Notes under the pieces: generated by a model
Seen by the model: only the letters and a program-made list of their open reading frames with translations
Told to the model about the DNA's origin: nothing
Databases searched by the model: none
Translations under genes and position numbers: made by a program
Part shown: one piece after another, positions 1 through 13,109 of the stretch
Layout of the letters: the number at the start of each line of letters is the position of its first letter
Numbering within the stretch: position 1 is the first letter of the stretch
Assembly: GCA_948146395.1 (NCBI GenBank)
Contig: OX411551.1
Coordinates: forward strand, 49,469,726 to 49,533,725
Reading direction: 5' to 3'
Source: Fragum whitleyi
Taxonomy: Eukaryota; Mollusca; Bivalvia; Cardiida; Cardiidae
Length of the DNA: 64,000 nucleotides

Positions 1-1227
1 AATAAAGTGTGTCTACACTTTATTGTTTATGTTGTTTCAGTTATGAAAGATTACATTAAACTGGACTATTTACTTGCTAAAAATAAGTGTCCAATCATAC
101 TTGACCCCTTCAAAATAAGTTTTGACCCCTATACTTACACTCTGTTTAATTCCTCCACTGACTCAACAAACTCCTTATATGACAGTTTAGCGATCCTTTT
201 AAATATATCTCCATACTGCTTCAGTCTGCCTTGTACATGTCTTTTCATGTAAAATATCTATATAAATGAAACATCATAAACAATAAAGTGTGTCTACACT
301 TTATTGTTTTTGTTGTTTCAGTTATAAAAGATTACATTAAACTGGACTATAGCGTGGTTTTATTGACTTGAATCTGACCCCTGCTATTTAGATGCATAAA
401 AAATCCTATTATTCCTACTTGACTTTGCATGTGCTTTCATGGAAATGATTAATAAATGATACTGAATGTAATACATATTTTGTTCATTGATAAATTATGT
501 CAGTAATTGTTTAATAGGCAATTTTTCCACAGAGGTCAAATTCCGGTCAAATTAACAGAGTTATACTTACTTGCTAAAAATAGTGTTCAATCGTCCTTGA
601 CCCCTTCAAAATCAGTTTTGACCCCATACTTACACTCTGTTTAACTCCTCCACTGACTCAACAAACTCCTTATACGACAGTTTAGCGATCATTTTAAATA
701 TATCTCCATACTGTTTTAGTCTGCCTTGTACATGTCTTATCATGTAAAATATCTATATAAATGAAACAACATAAACAAAAAAGTGTGTCTACACCTTATT
801 GTTTATGTTGTTTCAGTTATAAAAGATTACATTAAACTGGACTATAGTGCGGTTTTATTGACTTGAATCTGACCCCTGCTATTTAGATGCATAAAATTCC
901 TATTATTCCTACTCGACTTTGCACGTACTTTCATGGAAATGATTAACAAACGATACTGAATGTAATACATATTTTGTTCATTGAAAAATTATGACGGTAA
1001 TTATTTTATAGGCAATTTTTCCACAGAGGTCAAATTCGGGTCAAATTTACCGAGTTATACTAACTTGCTAAAAATAGTGTTCAATCGTCCTTGACCCCTT
1101 AAAAATACAGTTTTGACCCTATACTTACACTCTGTTCAACTCTTCCACTGACTCAACAAACTCCTTGTATGACAGTTTAGCGATCCTTTTAAATATATCT
1201 CCATACTGTTTCAGTCTGCCTTGTACA
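1..1227. repeat. 495-bp tandem repeat, about 2.5 units
   Basis: AATAAAGTGTGTCTACAC begins units at 1, 283 and about 778. The first unit lacks about 210 bp in its middle. Each unit contains TTGACTTGAATCTGACCCC and TACTTGCTAAAAATA. The 81-aa frame at its start lies within the repeat and is not a gene. The array continues off the left edge. Confidence 0.85.
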
Positions 1228-1777
1228 TGTCTTATCCCTGTTTCCCCTTGAGCTCCTGATCCATGGGTCTGACCCATCAGTTATACATTGGTGCAACCTG
1301 TACGGATGGAAAATAGTCCTATTTAAAGTAAAAACTCAGAATCAACAAAGAGATTTTAGTAACTCATACAATTAGAAGACATGTGTCTCCCAAACAGTGT
1401 TTTTTGTTGTTGTTGTTCTTTTTCTCTTTCTGCTTGTCAGCTCCAGTAAGAATTCTTAAAATGATTATAATTTCAAAAAAAAGACCAATCATACTTGCAA
1501 AAATTATTTATTTTAAAAATTCTATGTTGCTAAACACTGGATGTTAGTTCCATAATCACTTTAAACTACACTGTTTTTTACAGGTCATTTTGTTGTTTTA
1601 TTAACTTTTTTTTTCTTTTTCTTAAGTCTTTAAATATTCTGTCTAGTATTTTATTTAGTAGCCTATTTGCTTACAATTTTTGTAAGGTAATTCTACCTTC
1701 CAGTAATAGCCAAAAGGGGAGTTAGGCAGTATATATAGACTATTCACTTTACTTGAGAGTCAAGTCACGCCTAGAAT
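1228..1777. other. No gene or repeat recognised
   Basis: AT-rich with T-rich runs. No frame or motif supported. Confidence 0.4.
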
Positions 1778-3030
1778 ATAAAAACAAGCAAATTCGTTGA
1801 ATTAATATCCCCCGCCGAACATATTTTCATTGTCCATGGAGTTAATATCAAACTTAGGTACAGGTTATCTTTTATCTACATCAACCTATAGTTTTCAAGA
1901 AATAGCGCAGAAATGAATATCACTATGTATGTATATGGCTTAAACAGTCAGGGGCAGTAACTCTAAATTCAACGGTCGAACCAGGTAACCCCGACGATAT
2001 GCGCATGTCCTTATTGTAGTGAAGCTGTGTGCCAAGTTTCATTGAAATCTGGTATAGTTTTCAAGAAATAGCGCGGAAACGAATATCACTATGTATGTAT
2101 ATGGCTAAAACAGTCAGGGGCAGTAACTCTAAATTTCACAGTCAAACCAGGTAACCCCGACGATATGCACATGTCCTCATTGTAGTGAAGCTGTGTGCAA
2201 AGTTTCATTGAAATCCAGTCTATAGTTTTCAAGAAATAGCGCAGAAACGAATATCACTAGGTATGTATATGGCTTAAACAGTCAGGGGGCAGTAACTCTA
2301 AATTCAGCGGTAGAACCAGGTAACCCTGACGATATGCGCATGTCCTCTTTGTAGTGAAGCTGTGTGCAAAGTTTCATTAAAATCCGGTCTACAGTTTTCA
2401 AGAAATAGCGCAAAACAAATATCACTATGTATGTATATGGCTAAAACAGTCAGGGGCAGTAACTCTAAATTTCAAGGTCGAACTAGGTAACCCTGACGAT
2501 ATGCCCATGTCCTCATTGTAGTGAAGCTGTGTGCCAAGTTTCATTGAAATCTGGTTTATAGTTTTCAAGAAATAGCGCGGAAACGAATATCACTATGTAT
2601 GTATATAGCTTAAACAGTCAGGGGCAATAACTCTAAATTTGATGGTCGAACGGGGTAACACTGACGATATGCGCATGTCCTCATTGTAGTGAAGCTGTGT
2701 GCCAAGTTTCATTGAAATCCGGTCTATAGTTTTCAAGAAATAGCGCGGAAACGAATATCACTATGTATGTATATGGCTTAAACAGTCAGGGGCAGTAACT
2801 CTAAATTTGACGGTTGAACCCGGTAACCCTGACGATATGCGCATGTCCTCATTGTAGTGAAGCTGTGTGCCAAGTTTCATTGAAATCTGGTATAGTTTTC
2901 AAGAAATAGCGCTGAAACGAATGTCGGACGGACGGAAGGACGGACAGATGGACGGACGGGCATGGCAAAAACAATCTCCCCCCCCCCCCCCCCCAAAAAA
3001 TTTTTTAGGCGGGGGATAAAAATGACAAGA
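1778..3030. repeat. Tandem-core element A (168-bp core, ACGG tail)
   Basis: About six units marked by TAGTTTTCAAGAAATAGCGC (near 1890, 2054, 2222, 2393, 2558, 2727, 2893), then GGACGGACGG microsatellite (2927-2960), a C homopolymer (about 2978-2994) and a terminal GGCGGGGGATA. The last is the complement of TATCCCCCGCC near the left end. This layout (left arm, tandem core, tetranucleotide tail, right arm) is that of oyster 'pearl' elements, thought to be Helitron-like. Confidence 0.85.
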
Positions 3031-5422
3031 CTGTATAAGCTTTATTGGAATGTAAATTCACAGTTTTCAAGCCTGGTCCCTTTCAGTGTTTCCCCAATCT
3101 AGGGGTAGAAAATCCTTAAATTGTCACTTTACATCATGCAAATATTAGGGGTACAAGCTGTAGTTTGTGCGTAAAATACCCTATTTAAGAAGGGGGAACT
3201 TTATTTTATTTTGCATTAGCTTATCAAATAATTAACTTAAAAAAAGATAATTTTTTTTTCTATACACAGTTAGTCTCCAGGGCTCTCGGAAACGACAGTA
3301 GTGTCGTCTGAGACGACAACTTTTCTCAGCGGACAACAAAAAATCCTATCAAAGGATTCCACTGGACGACATTCTTTTCTAAGGCATGTGTCCTGTCTTA
3401 TAACCTCTCGGCTGTGTATAACATGTATTTGATTATTTACATAAGTTAACTGTCGCGTGAAAAATCGATAACAGCCATATCTGAAGTCCGATAGACGGAT
3501 GCGGTAGGCGTGGTGTAATTGACGCCAACAGCCAATCGTAATCAGTTATTCGTAGACCTTGTAGGCGGAGCCTGACTATCAATGAATGGAATCTAGACTC
3601 CGCCCGGCAATGTGTTTTGGCGATTGTTATGTATAACGAAACATGTGAACCATTAATATATTGATTGAAGCAGTTGATTCACATTATATACCAGTAATTG
3701 AATTCGAGTAGGGACCCAAGTGAACGAAGACAATTGTAAAACAACATGATTGACAGGATTTATTCGTAACAAGTAAATGAATAAATCCGTGTCCTTAGAA
3801 CTATCCTGAATCTCTTTTACCTTTTTTTTGAAATTGGTACTTTGACTAAAAACAATTATTTATTTAAAGACATGTTCCGAAAAAAACACGAAATGAATTA
3901 TCACTTCCGGTGGTTCAGAAAATTTAATTATTTCAATCTAAAAAAAGAAAAGAAGAAAAAGAAATAACCAATGAAGTTCAAACATACAATCTTTTGTAAT
4001 GAATATCAATTCTGAACTTTTTCTCTCAATTGACAACATCTGCAAAGAAAATCATGGCATAGACTTATATGTTGAGATTTTTTAAAGTCTAGATAAATAT
4101 AATAACATTTTTTGACTTCTATTTAACTTCTGGCAAAAAGAAGATATTACTGTTTCAAAGACTTGCTTCTGTACTAGTCAATGGTTTTAAACTGAACCGG
4201 GAAAAGTTCTGTCAGCGACTGAGCCCATCTCCAACAATGAATAAAAAAATGTAAAAAGCATTGGGATAAAAGAAGAAAATGTTTTTTACAAGCAATTCCT
4301 TCTTTTCAATCAATGTTTTCCTCAAGATAACCATTCTGGTGACTAAAACATTAGATTTGTAGTAAAGGATTAATAAATTGTCGTTTTAATATCATAGTAC
4401 TTCTGCACGGTACAAAATCCACCCTCACAATGATGGAATCCAACTTTTTTGTGTGGAATCCGACTTTTTCTGTAGCTGGATTCCTGAAACCCTACTTTCA
4501 AAATCCTAGTGAAAGCCCTGAGTCTCACATGTCATAGTCATGTCTCCAACAATCTAATTTGAACAAGCAAAATTATAGCAAACAAAGCCAACTCTAGCCT
4601 CAAATTACTAAAAATAAATCTGACAAAAAGGCGTCCATACACAAGAATCATAATCAAGCATTTGTCTCACCAAAGATTTGTAAAGAATCAATGACATGGT
4701 TTTTTTTATAGGTATTCGAATGATCGATGAATTATGCCAAGATTTCTTTGTGCCTGTTGGTGGTGTGAGAGGGGTGTTTTTACATGTTATCATCCTTTTC
4801 ATGAGCAATCGATTAAAAGACATCTTATTTTGACTTAACGTGCAAGAATACTGTTCTTAAGTCAATTTTAGTAAAGATCCAGACCAACTTCTTGTTCAAG
4901 AAATAATTGATAACCTTTTCAATCAACCTGGGGGACAAACTTGTTCTCTGTTTGTTGATATTTATTCCGGAAGTGTGTAAACGTCACTGAATTTTGTGTA
5001 CACCGGTGTCACACCAGTAGGATCAAAAGGTGTCACACCAACAAGAGCAAGTTTGGGGTTTTGGTGGGTCAAGTTATAATGACCTCCGTCTATTTACTCT
5101 GTAACCATTTAAGTCATTTCCATCGAGAATTTTACTCTACATAAGCATATACTTGTCATAGGAAAAACCGACAACACATTTAAAATTTCTTCTTCCGAAA
5201 AGGAGTATACGCAGTATATCACAAGTTTCACCACAATAGACCCACAATCAGTATCAATTGACGTTTCCTCCAAAAAACCACACCCCGCCAATTTTCAAGG
5301 CATTTAAGCAAAAAAAAATGCCACATTTCGGGTGAACTAAAGTTTTATTTATTTTAAGAAACATTTGACCTTGTTTCTACCACACTTGAAGTTTAGAAGT
5401 TGTCCGAAATACCGAATCGAAG
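3031..5422. other. No gene recognised
   Basis: AT-rich intergenic sequence. A degraded copy of the AAGCAATTTCTTCTTTTC hairpin family lies at 4270-4323. Short frames at 4608-4823 and 5109-5291 have no recognisable features. Confidence 0.4.
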
Positions 5423-5424
5423 TA

Positions 5425-6809
5425 GGGGAGACCGGGGCAAAGTGTTACAATTTTTAATCAATTCACCAATTTTCCGGCACCATAGCTCTTTTGAATTTTT
5501 TAGTATATGAATAAAAAATTTAACGAATTTGGAACTAAAAAATACTTTGATTAAACAATTTCGTCATATCATAACAATTTTATACGCAGACAAAAATACC
5601 GGTTAATGTAACACATTGCCCCGGGCTTTTGGGGCAAAGTGTTACACCTACCGGGGCAAAGTGTTACATGGCATACATTCGTCACGAAAAGAACTTCCAT
5701 TTGCTTTTACAATACCGGGATAAACATGAAAGGCCTTTTGGCAAAATATTATTCAAAATTAGACTGCAAGTTTTGCACGAACTGAGTTGGTCACCCATGA
5801 CAAAAAGTGCATTTCTTGCGCCTAATCACACGTTTCAAAACGTTTCCTTAACTTGAAAAAAATCTCAGACCATATCGTAAAATATTCTCTCCTTTTTTAT
5901 TTCTCTTACAAAGACATAAACCATAAATCTCGTATTGTATGTCCATTTGCGGAATTAAATCTAAGAGCACCTGTTACTACTGGAACCTACTGTAGTTTCG
6001 AATAAGTCTGAAAAGTCAGAAAGTATAATATGATCATGGCTGAATTGCATTTATTACTATTAAGTCTCTTAAACTCTACATTTATGAAATTACATAAAAA
6101 AAATCTGTGATTAACCACAAATTTTTAGAAATAAGCCCATTGGACCGCCAAATCCCCGTTCCACATGTCCGAATATATAGCGGACAAAGCGTTTAGAGAC
6201 AAAGCTGGTTACTCTTGCAACGGGAAATTTATCTTTTTCGTACAACAGTTTCTATTGCCTATAATTAGAAGTTACTGAATGATTTGCACAAACATTAAAA
6301 CTTCGCCTGAAGCTTCTTTGAATTCGTTTCAGTCATAATCTCGTTATCTGGAAATTCAGTGAATAATGGCGTTAAACATATTGTGGGCAAAATGTTACAC
6401 TGTAACACTTTGCCCCACGTCCTGTGTAACACTTTGCCCCAATCGCAACTTTTCGGAAAAGATACTCGTGCAAAGAAAAGAATGGTTTACAATAACACAA
6501 TTTGTACACAAAAGTAATCTTCTGGATCTCGGGATCCCATACCCATATGACATTCCTATTTCTTGTACTCTTATATCAGACGAGGCGGATATTTACGAAG
6601 ATGGTAAGAATTTACTTTTATGTCACAAAAATCGTTTTCTGATTCTTCTTAAGTGGACATTCCTATCTCATGAATCTAATATGCAGCAAAACATGCACAA
6701 TCAATAATACTTTTTCTAAGAAATAACACCTGGGACATTAAGGATGTCAAAAGGAAAATATTTCAAACGTAACACTTTGCCCCGTGTAACACTCTGCCCC
6801 GGTCTCCCC
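5425..6809. mobile_element. TA-flanked 1.39 kb inverted-repeat element (Tc1/mariner/pogo type)
   Basis: Flanked by TA at 5423-5424 and 6810-6811. Ends are GGGGAGACCGGGGCAAAGTG and its near-perfect complement. The motif GGGGCAAAGTGTTACA or its complement recurs at least eight times: both ends, 5610-5670 and 6385-6440. Enclosed open frames (75 and 113 aa) run through these motifs and resemble no transposase. TA duplication points to the Tc1/mariner superfamily, non-autonomous. Confidence 0.88.
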
Positions 6810-6819
6810 TACCGATAAT

Positions 6820-7312
6820 CTAGGCAGACCAAGTTTCGAGACATTTGACACAAATGTGGCGTCAAAGGCACAAAAAAGGGTTTGGCCAAGTTTAAAAGAA
6901 AAAAAATAGCCAAAATTGTGGCAAATATATATATATTCAGTTTTCCAGATATGACCAAGCGACCTTGTTTTTGAAACCATTTAACCCAATTTGGAAGTTA
7001 GAATTATTAGGCTATGTTGAAAATTACCATGTTGATCACGTTTGAAGACACTTTAGCCAAAATTGTGGCCATTGTAGAGAGTGCGAACATGGTCTACTTA
7101 GATTTGACTATGTGACGAAGTCATTGAGCCCGTTTGACCAAATTTGGATATCATGGCAGATCATTCACGTAGAGGCATTTTGACCAAGTTTCAAGGTAGG
7201 CCTATTTGAGCCAAAGATCACGGTTGCCGCTACAGTGTTAGATACACGGGATTTTAACCATTTATCTAGTTTTGAATCCAGTTTGACCAAATTTTGAGCT
7301 CGTCGAAAAAAC
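6820..7312. repeat. Degenerate 'gaccaagtttcaagacatttg' units
   Basis: Several decayed units (GACCAAGTTTCGAGACATTTG, GCCAAAATTGTGGC) related to the core at 9900-11350, interrupted on the right by the MITE at 7317. Confidence 0.6.
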
Positions 7313-7316
7313 AATT

Positions 7317-7580
7317 GTGACCCGTCACTCCGAAAAGGGACCATCTGGGAACGTAGATAAAAATTTTTGAAAAAGAGATTGGTTCAAGAATAGGCTATGC
7401 CGACCAGAAGTTGCATTCCGAGAATTATTTCACAGGAAGGTAGATTGAATTCTCTAGATTCAGTAAAGCAGAGGAGTGCGAAAAGTTGCGACCCTAGTTA
7501 GTCTGCGCAATCCGCGCAGTCTGAATAGGGTCGACACTTAACGCACTACCCAGATGGTCCCTTTTCGCATGACGGGTCAC
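7317..7580. mobile_element. 264-bp MITE with GTGACCCGTCA ends
   Basis: Long inverted repeats: GTGACCCGTCA, CGAAAAGGGACCATCTGG, and their complements at 7551-7580. ATT flanks both sides (7314-7316, 7581-7583). A diverged, opposite-orientation copy lies at 62167-62417. Confidence 0.85.
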
Positions 7581-8039
7581 ATTTAGACAAATATTCGGAA
7601 AAAGATTCAAGACATTTGGGCCACAGATACGACAAGAAATCGGTCCAAATTTAAGTGTGATCTCAGGCGTAATTATGGTTTTGAAATTTATATGCACTCA
7701 GAAGACGACCAAATAGAATATATAGGATAAAGGCGAAATGTAGACTGTGACAAAAGACGAATGCCCTCCGCCCGCTTCCCTGTTTTATGATTTGAGCGTT
7801 GGTAAATAACAAACATCGTAACTACAGCTTGAATAAGCTGTAGTTTCGATGTTATGATCATTCATCAACGACATTTTTCGAAAGAGGATTTATTTCTATT
7901 ATGCACTTGCATAATAGTAGTGACGCCCTTGCTCTATACTACACACAAAATGTTGAAGGACGCCGGACCACACATTAGCTCACCATAAGCACATCGTGCT
8001 CCGGTAAACTTTAAATTGTATGAATAGATGGACCTCAAC
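7581..8039. repeat. Small palindromes, AACTACAGCTT type, in unassigned sequence
   Basis: 7812-7853 is a stem (AACATCGTAACTACAGCTT and complement); 7899-7916 is ATTATGCACTTGCATAAT. The same pair occurs near 57630-57705, and weaker stems near 61800 and 62525. Confidence 0.6.
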
Positions 8040-8240
8040 ACAAGAGTGATACTTGAGTGAAAGCCATTTGTCTCTCACCAATGGGTCGAAAATCGTAAAC
8101 CTATGTGGGATAGCAGCTTAAGGCTAAGAAAGGATGTAATGGTAGTACACGTGTGAGAAATACCAGAAATCCATTGTTAAGTGCTTCGGCCGCCACGATG
8201 TAGCTGAAAGTTGTCGAAAGTGGCGTAAAACCACATTCAA
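8040..8240 (+). mobile_element. SINE, 5'-truncated copy
   Basis: Body and tail of the SINE at 8905-9200 (TCTCACCA-TGGGTCGA, ATAGCAGCT, AAGTGGCGTAAAACCACATTC, AAACAAACAAAAC) without the tRNA-like head. Confidence 0.7.
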
Positions 8241-8499
8241 ACAAACAAAACTTGAGAGAAATTGAAAGCATCAGTGCTTACCAATTCTGCATTCAGTATG
8301 AAAACGTCCGTAAACCGTTTTTAGAAATGATTTCCTACGGGACTAGCTTTTCACGATGAATCTTGGGCGTGCTAAACGGGGACTCATTTCAAAACGCGAC
8401 GGTTTGCAATCGTTTACGCATCAGGGTGCCGTTTCACTAAACTGCAGGCGAATCGTCGGAAGTATCCTACCCTCCTTTCGTAAAGTTGCAAATGCTCGG

Positions 8500-8755
8500 T
8501 GTCGGTTGTGTTTAACGCCACTTTCAACAATCTTTCTGTTATATGGCGGAGGCTTGAGCACCTTACAATGGAGTCATGGTATTTATCGCACCATTACATT
8601 TTCTAGCTCCCAATTGCTGTACAACATAGGTCTACGATTATCAACCCATTAGTGGGAGACAAATTGTTGGAAAGGATGACTATCGCCGTCGAGGATCGAA
8701 ACAGAGACTTCGTGATTGGGAGGTCGGCGCGCTACCAAATGTGCTATAACGAAGG
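8500..8755 (-). mobile_element. tRNA-derived SINE, minus strand
   Basis: On the minus strand: A-box TGGTAGCGCGCCG, B-box GTTTCGATCCTC, then the shared body and GGCGTTAAACACAACC tail. The 98-aa plus-strand frame here is a by-product. Confidence 0.75.
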
Positions 8756-8904
8756 TTAAAACTTAAAATCATATTCTGAAAGGCATTCATTAACCCACAG
8801 AAATATTGATATAACAGGGATGTGCGGCGACTGTCTTTAAGTTGCTATCGACACCACTCTGCAAAAATGAAAGAGTTAATTGAAAGCAGATATTGGAAGT
8901 CCAT

Positions 8905-9200
8905 TTCCCCGACCGCCGTCAAAGTGCAGTTGGTAGCGCGTCGGACTGTCAATCTAGAGGTTCCGCCGGGTTCGATCTCCGACGGCATCACTCATTCTTT
9001 CCGACTATTAGTCTCTCACCATTAGGTTGATAATCGTAGACCTATGTGAGATAGCAGCTGGAGGCTAGGAAAGGATAAGATGGTTGTACTGGTGAGAGAA
9101 ATAACAGGAATCCATTGTAAGGTGCTCCAACCGCCTCGATATAACAGAAAAAATGTTGAAAGCGGCGTAAAACTCCATACAATCAATCAAAACCATTTCC
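8905..9200 (+). mobile_element. tRNA-derived SINE, plus strand
   Basis: A-box TTGGTAGCGCGTCGG and B-box GGGTTCGATCTCC near 8930-8985, then the body shared with 8040-8240, ending GGCGTAAAACTCCATAC and an AATCAATCAAAA tail. The promoter-like boxes would be read by RNA polymerase III (family knowledge). Confidence 0.8.
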
Positions 9201-9540
9201 CCATCTAGCATAAAAGGATATCCAAAAGGCCAATCTTTTAGCGACAGTTACAGTGTACCATCATTGTGATTTTGGAAGTGGTCATAGGACCCTCAAACTG
9301 TGACTTTAAGACTGTCATGTGGGTGTTGGTCTGTATTGAACAAAATCCGAGTATGAAGAAAATCAAAAGGCAGTTACTGAAACAATAAGCCATGTTGAGT
9401 TATAGTTCTTGTGTACTACACTTTACTTTGGTCGTATCTATATACCCATGACGTTTTATGATCATAGCTCATATACTTTTACAAACATGCTCCGGACAAG
9501 ATAAAAGTATGAAATACAACAAAGGGCAATAACTAAAAAA
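9201..9540. repeat. Fragment of a 'caaagggcaataactaaaaa' repeat
   Basis: Contains the 'gtcgtatctatatacccatgacgttt' segment that recurs near 11510-11560. No gene. Confidence 0.5.
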
Positions 9541-11442
9541 AGAGGACCACTGGCCTTAAGCGCTCACCTGAGACATAAAGTTGACAAAGGTGGCGTGGCG
9601 TCAACACTACTTATTTGAAATTCATTACTGGCTCAACAAAAGTCCAAGATACCAAGAAGACAAACATCAGAGTCAAATATGTTGTCTATAAAGTACTGAA
9701 TTATTATTATTTGATAATTGAAAGTGTCCATTTTTTACACTCTTTTATACTTGCTTAAAATTTCAAGACAAACATTCCTACCAAGATGCAGAATTTTAAA
9801 GCCAAGAGTACACACAAGGATTTACATAAATAAACATTCCGACCAAATTTCAAGACAATTGAGTAATAAAATGTGGCCTCCAGATTGTTCACAAGTTTTT
9901 TTTTAAAACTTGACCCCTGGACCTACTTTTTTACCCGACTTGAACAAATTTCATACTGGAACTAGATTTCATGAAGACACACATTCTGACACAGGTTCAA
10001 TCCTTTGGGCCAAAAAATGAGGCCTGTAAAGTGCACACAAGGTTTTCTGAGATTTGACCTCTAGATTCCATTTTGACCGAGATTGAATGGAGACAAACAG
10101 TCGGACCGAGTTTTATGACATTTGAGCATATGGCCTCTAGAATGCACACAGGGTTTTTCTAAAATTTCATCCCTTGACCCCAATTAACCAAATTTTGAAC
10201 TTGAAACTGACATCACGAAAACAAACATTCAGACTCAGTTTCAAGACATTTGAACCACAAATGTGGCCTCTAGATGGCACACAAGGTTTTTCTATGATTT
10301 GACCACTTTGCCCTATTTTTGATCTCATTTGACCCAATTTCGAACTTGACTGAGATATGAAGGGGACCAAGTTTCAAGATATTTGGGTAAAAAAATGTGG
10401 CCTCTAGAGTACAGAAAAGGTTTTTCTATAATTCGACCTCTTAACCTCTTTTTCTGACCCCATTTGACCCAATTCCAAACTTTACTGAGATTTTTTTGAG
10501 ACAATTATTCTGATCATGTTTCAAAGCATTTGAGCCAAAAATTTAGCCTCTAGAGTACACACAAGGTTTTTCTATAAATTAATCCCTTGACAAAGTTTTA
10601 AGACATTTAAGCTAAAAATGTGCCCCGAAGAGTGCACACATGGCTTTTCCAGAATTTGACTCATTGACCTTATTTTTGACCCCATTTTAAACTTGATCGA
10701 GATTTGATGGTGCCAATATTCTGGCCAAGTTTCAAGACATAGGAGTCAAAAATGTAGCCTCTAGAGGGCACTCAATGTTTTTCTATAATTGGACCCCTTG
10801 ATCCCATTTTTGACCCCATTTGACCCAGTTTTGAACTTGACTGAGATTTGGAGACAAACATTCTGACCATATATCAAGACATTGTAGCCAAAAATGTGGC
10901 CTCTCGAGTTCACTCAACGTTTTTTCTATAATTTTTCCCCTTGACCCATTTTTGACCCCTCTTAACCCGATTTTGAACTTTACTGAGATTTAGAGACAAA
11001 CATTCCGACCAAGTTTCAAGACATTTGAAACAACAATTTTGCCCCCACAGAGTGCACTCAACGTTTTTCTATTATTTGACCCCTCAACCCATTTCTAACC
11101 CCACTTGACCTAATTTTGAACTTGACTGAGATATGATGTAGACAAACATTCTGACCAAGTTTCAAGACATTTGGGCCAAAAATGTAGCTCTAAGAGTGCA
11201 CACATTTTTTCTAAGAATTGACCCCTTCACCCCATTTTTGACCACATTTGCCAATTTCGTACCTGACTGAGATTTGATGGAGACAAACGTTCTTACCAAC
11301 TTTCAAGACTTTTGGGCCAAAAAATCATCCTCTAGAGTGCATACAAGGTAAAGTTGAGGAAGGATAAAGGAGGATGGACGCCAGACAGCACCTGAATACA
11401 ATAGCTCACCTTGAGCACTCTGTGCTCAGGTGAGCTAAAAAC
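9541..11442. repeat. Tandem-core element B (about 150-bp core, ten or more degenerate units)
   Basis: Head AGAGGACCACTGGCC...CGCTCACCTGAG. Units contain CATTTTTGACCCCATTTGACC, GACAAACATTCTGACCAAG, TTTCAAGACATTTG and GTGGCCTCTAGAGTGCAC. Tail GAGCACTCTGTGCTCAGGTGAGC at 11414-11436 is a hairpin, partly complementary to the head. Confidence 0.8.
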
Positions 11443-12040
11443 CAACAAAGGGCAATTACTCAAATAATAAGCCATGTAGAGCTAGATTCTTGTACACTGC
11501 ACTTACCCTTGATGAGATCTATCTACCCATGAAGTTTCATGATCATAGCTTATATACTTTTAGAGACATGCTCCAGACAAGGTCCAAATGTGAACAAGAG
11601 CCATGTTGGACATGGCTACCCTCCACTATCAAAGCTTGATAGTAAACTGAAGCATAATCAAAGGGCAGTAACTCCAAACTAATGCAAGCAAGAGTTGTAG
11701 TTCAAAAGAACTGCAACTCTCCACTATGAGATCTATCCACCTATAAAGTTTCAAGTTGATAGCTTTCATACTTTAGGAGATATGCTCCAGCAAGTTTAGT
11801 GAAGGAATAATGGAACTCAAATGGAGACTTTTACTATATATCCCTTTTGCCCAATGGCAGGGGATAAAAAAACAAAGGGCAATAACTTAAAAAATAAGCC
11901 AGGTAGAAGTACCTTTCTAGTGCACTGCACCTCATAATCAGAAGAATTCCACTGCCAAATTTCAAGTAAATCTGTCTTTAGGTGACAGAGCTATACTCTC
12001 GACAAAGAAAAGGACACCGCCACGGTGCTCCCATAATACG
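11443..12040. repeat. Partial units of other tandem-core repeats
   Basis: Contains 'gagccatgttggacatggc' and 'caaagggcagtaactccaa' segments typical of element heads seen at 45075. No gene. Confidence 0.5.
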
Positions 12041-12054
12041 TTGTCTTTGACGGG

Positions 12055-12855
12055 TATGTAAAAATTGTTCACAAAATCTTGATTGGCCTTTTAACATTGG
12101 AAGAAGAGTCAGCTAAGGAAAACATTCATGCCAAGTTTTCATTGAAATCAGGCCAATAGTTTGGGAGGAGAAGATTCTTAAATATTTTATAGTGGAAAAT
12201 AAGCCCCACCCTACCACACCCATATATTTGAGGGCCAATCAAAATTTCTTTAACAACTTTAGAAGAGTGTTACAAAATGAATATTCATGCCAAGTTTCAT
12301 TGAAATCGGGCAATGGTTTAACAAGAGAAGTTTTTATAGTGAAAATAAGCCCCGACCTGCCACATCTATATACGGGGGTCAATCCAAATTTCTTGAACAA
12401 TTTTTGAAGAGGGTCATCCAAGTTTCGTTTAAATCCACCCATTAGATAAGAAGATTTAAAAAGATTTTAAAATGAAAATAAAGTCATGCTCTGCCACACC
12501 CACATTTGTTTGGTAATGCAAATTTCTTGATCAAATTCAGAAGAAGGTCACCCAAGGAATAATGATACCCAGTTTCAATGAAATGAGGGCAATGGTTTAG
12601 GAGGAGAAGATTTTATAGTGAAAATTAGCCACACCCTGCCTATATAGGAGTGAGGTGGGGTGGGATGGGGGGTGTTCAAACAAAATTTCTTTAACAACTA
12701 TATAAGAGGATCACACAAGGAAAAATCATCCCAAGTTTCATTCAAATTGGGGCAATGGTTTGGAAAATAAGCCCCGCCCTGCCACACCCATATTTGGACA
12801 CACTGCCATAACAATGGCTTGCTGGCCTTCAGCCAGTGGAGCTAGGAAAGATGAA
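12055..12855 (+). repeat. Tandem-core element F1 (about 145-bp core)
   Basis: About five units with AAGCCCC(A/G)CCCTGCCACACCCATAT and CATGCCAAGTTTCATTGAAAT. Ends CCATAACAATGGCTTGCTGG...CAGCCAGTGGAGCTA, a hairpin-like terminus shared with 20465-20510. Confidence 0.8.
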
Positions 12856-13109
12856 CGACAAAACTTTTGATCAGTTCCACAGCACCTAGATCTTGAATAT
12901 ACTCAGTGTTAACGCACCATCACATAGGACCTTGTGAACCAGATATGGTTTCACGATAACCATGGTTTAACTGCCACACTGTTTTTTTCTGCAATGTTTA
13001 TTTAGTTTTTTTTGTGTGTGTGCAGTAATTGAAAACAAGTCTTAATATATCAACAACTTTTAATTAACATGTTTCTGTGAATAAATTAAGATTTTAACCC
13101 TTTTCATTC

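Noticed and set aside
1778..3030. CRISPR-like array because of regular 168-bp periodicity
   Set aside because: Units are contiguous with no unique spacers, and the DNA is eukaryotic.
6366..6707. 113-aa frame as a transposase
   Set aside because: It crosses repeated GGGGCAAAGTG motifs and has no DDE/D or helix-turn-helix pattern visible.
8356..8652. 98-aa frame as a gene
   Set aside because: It lies antisense to a tRNA-derived SINE.
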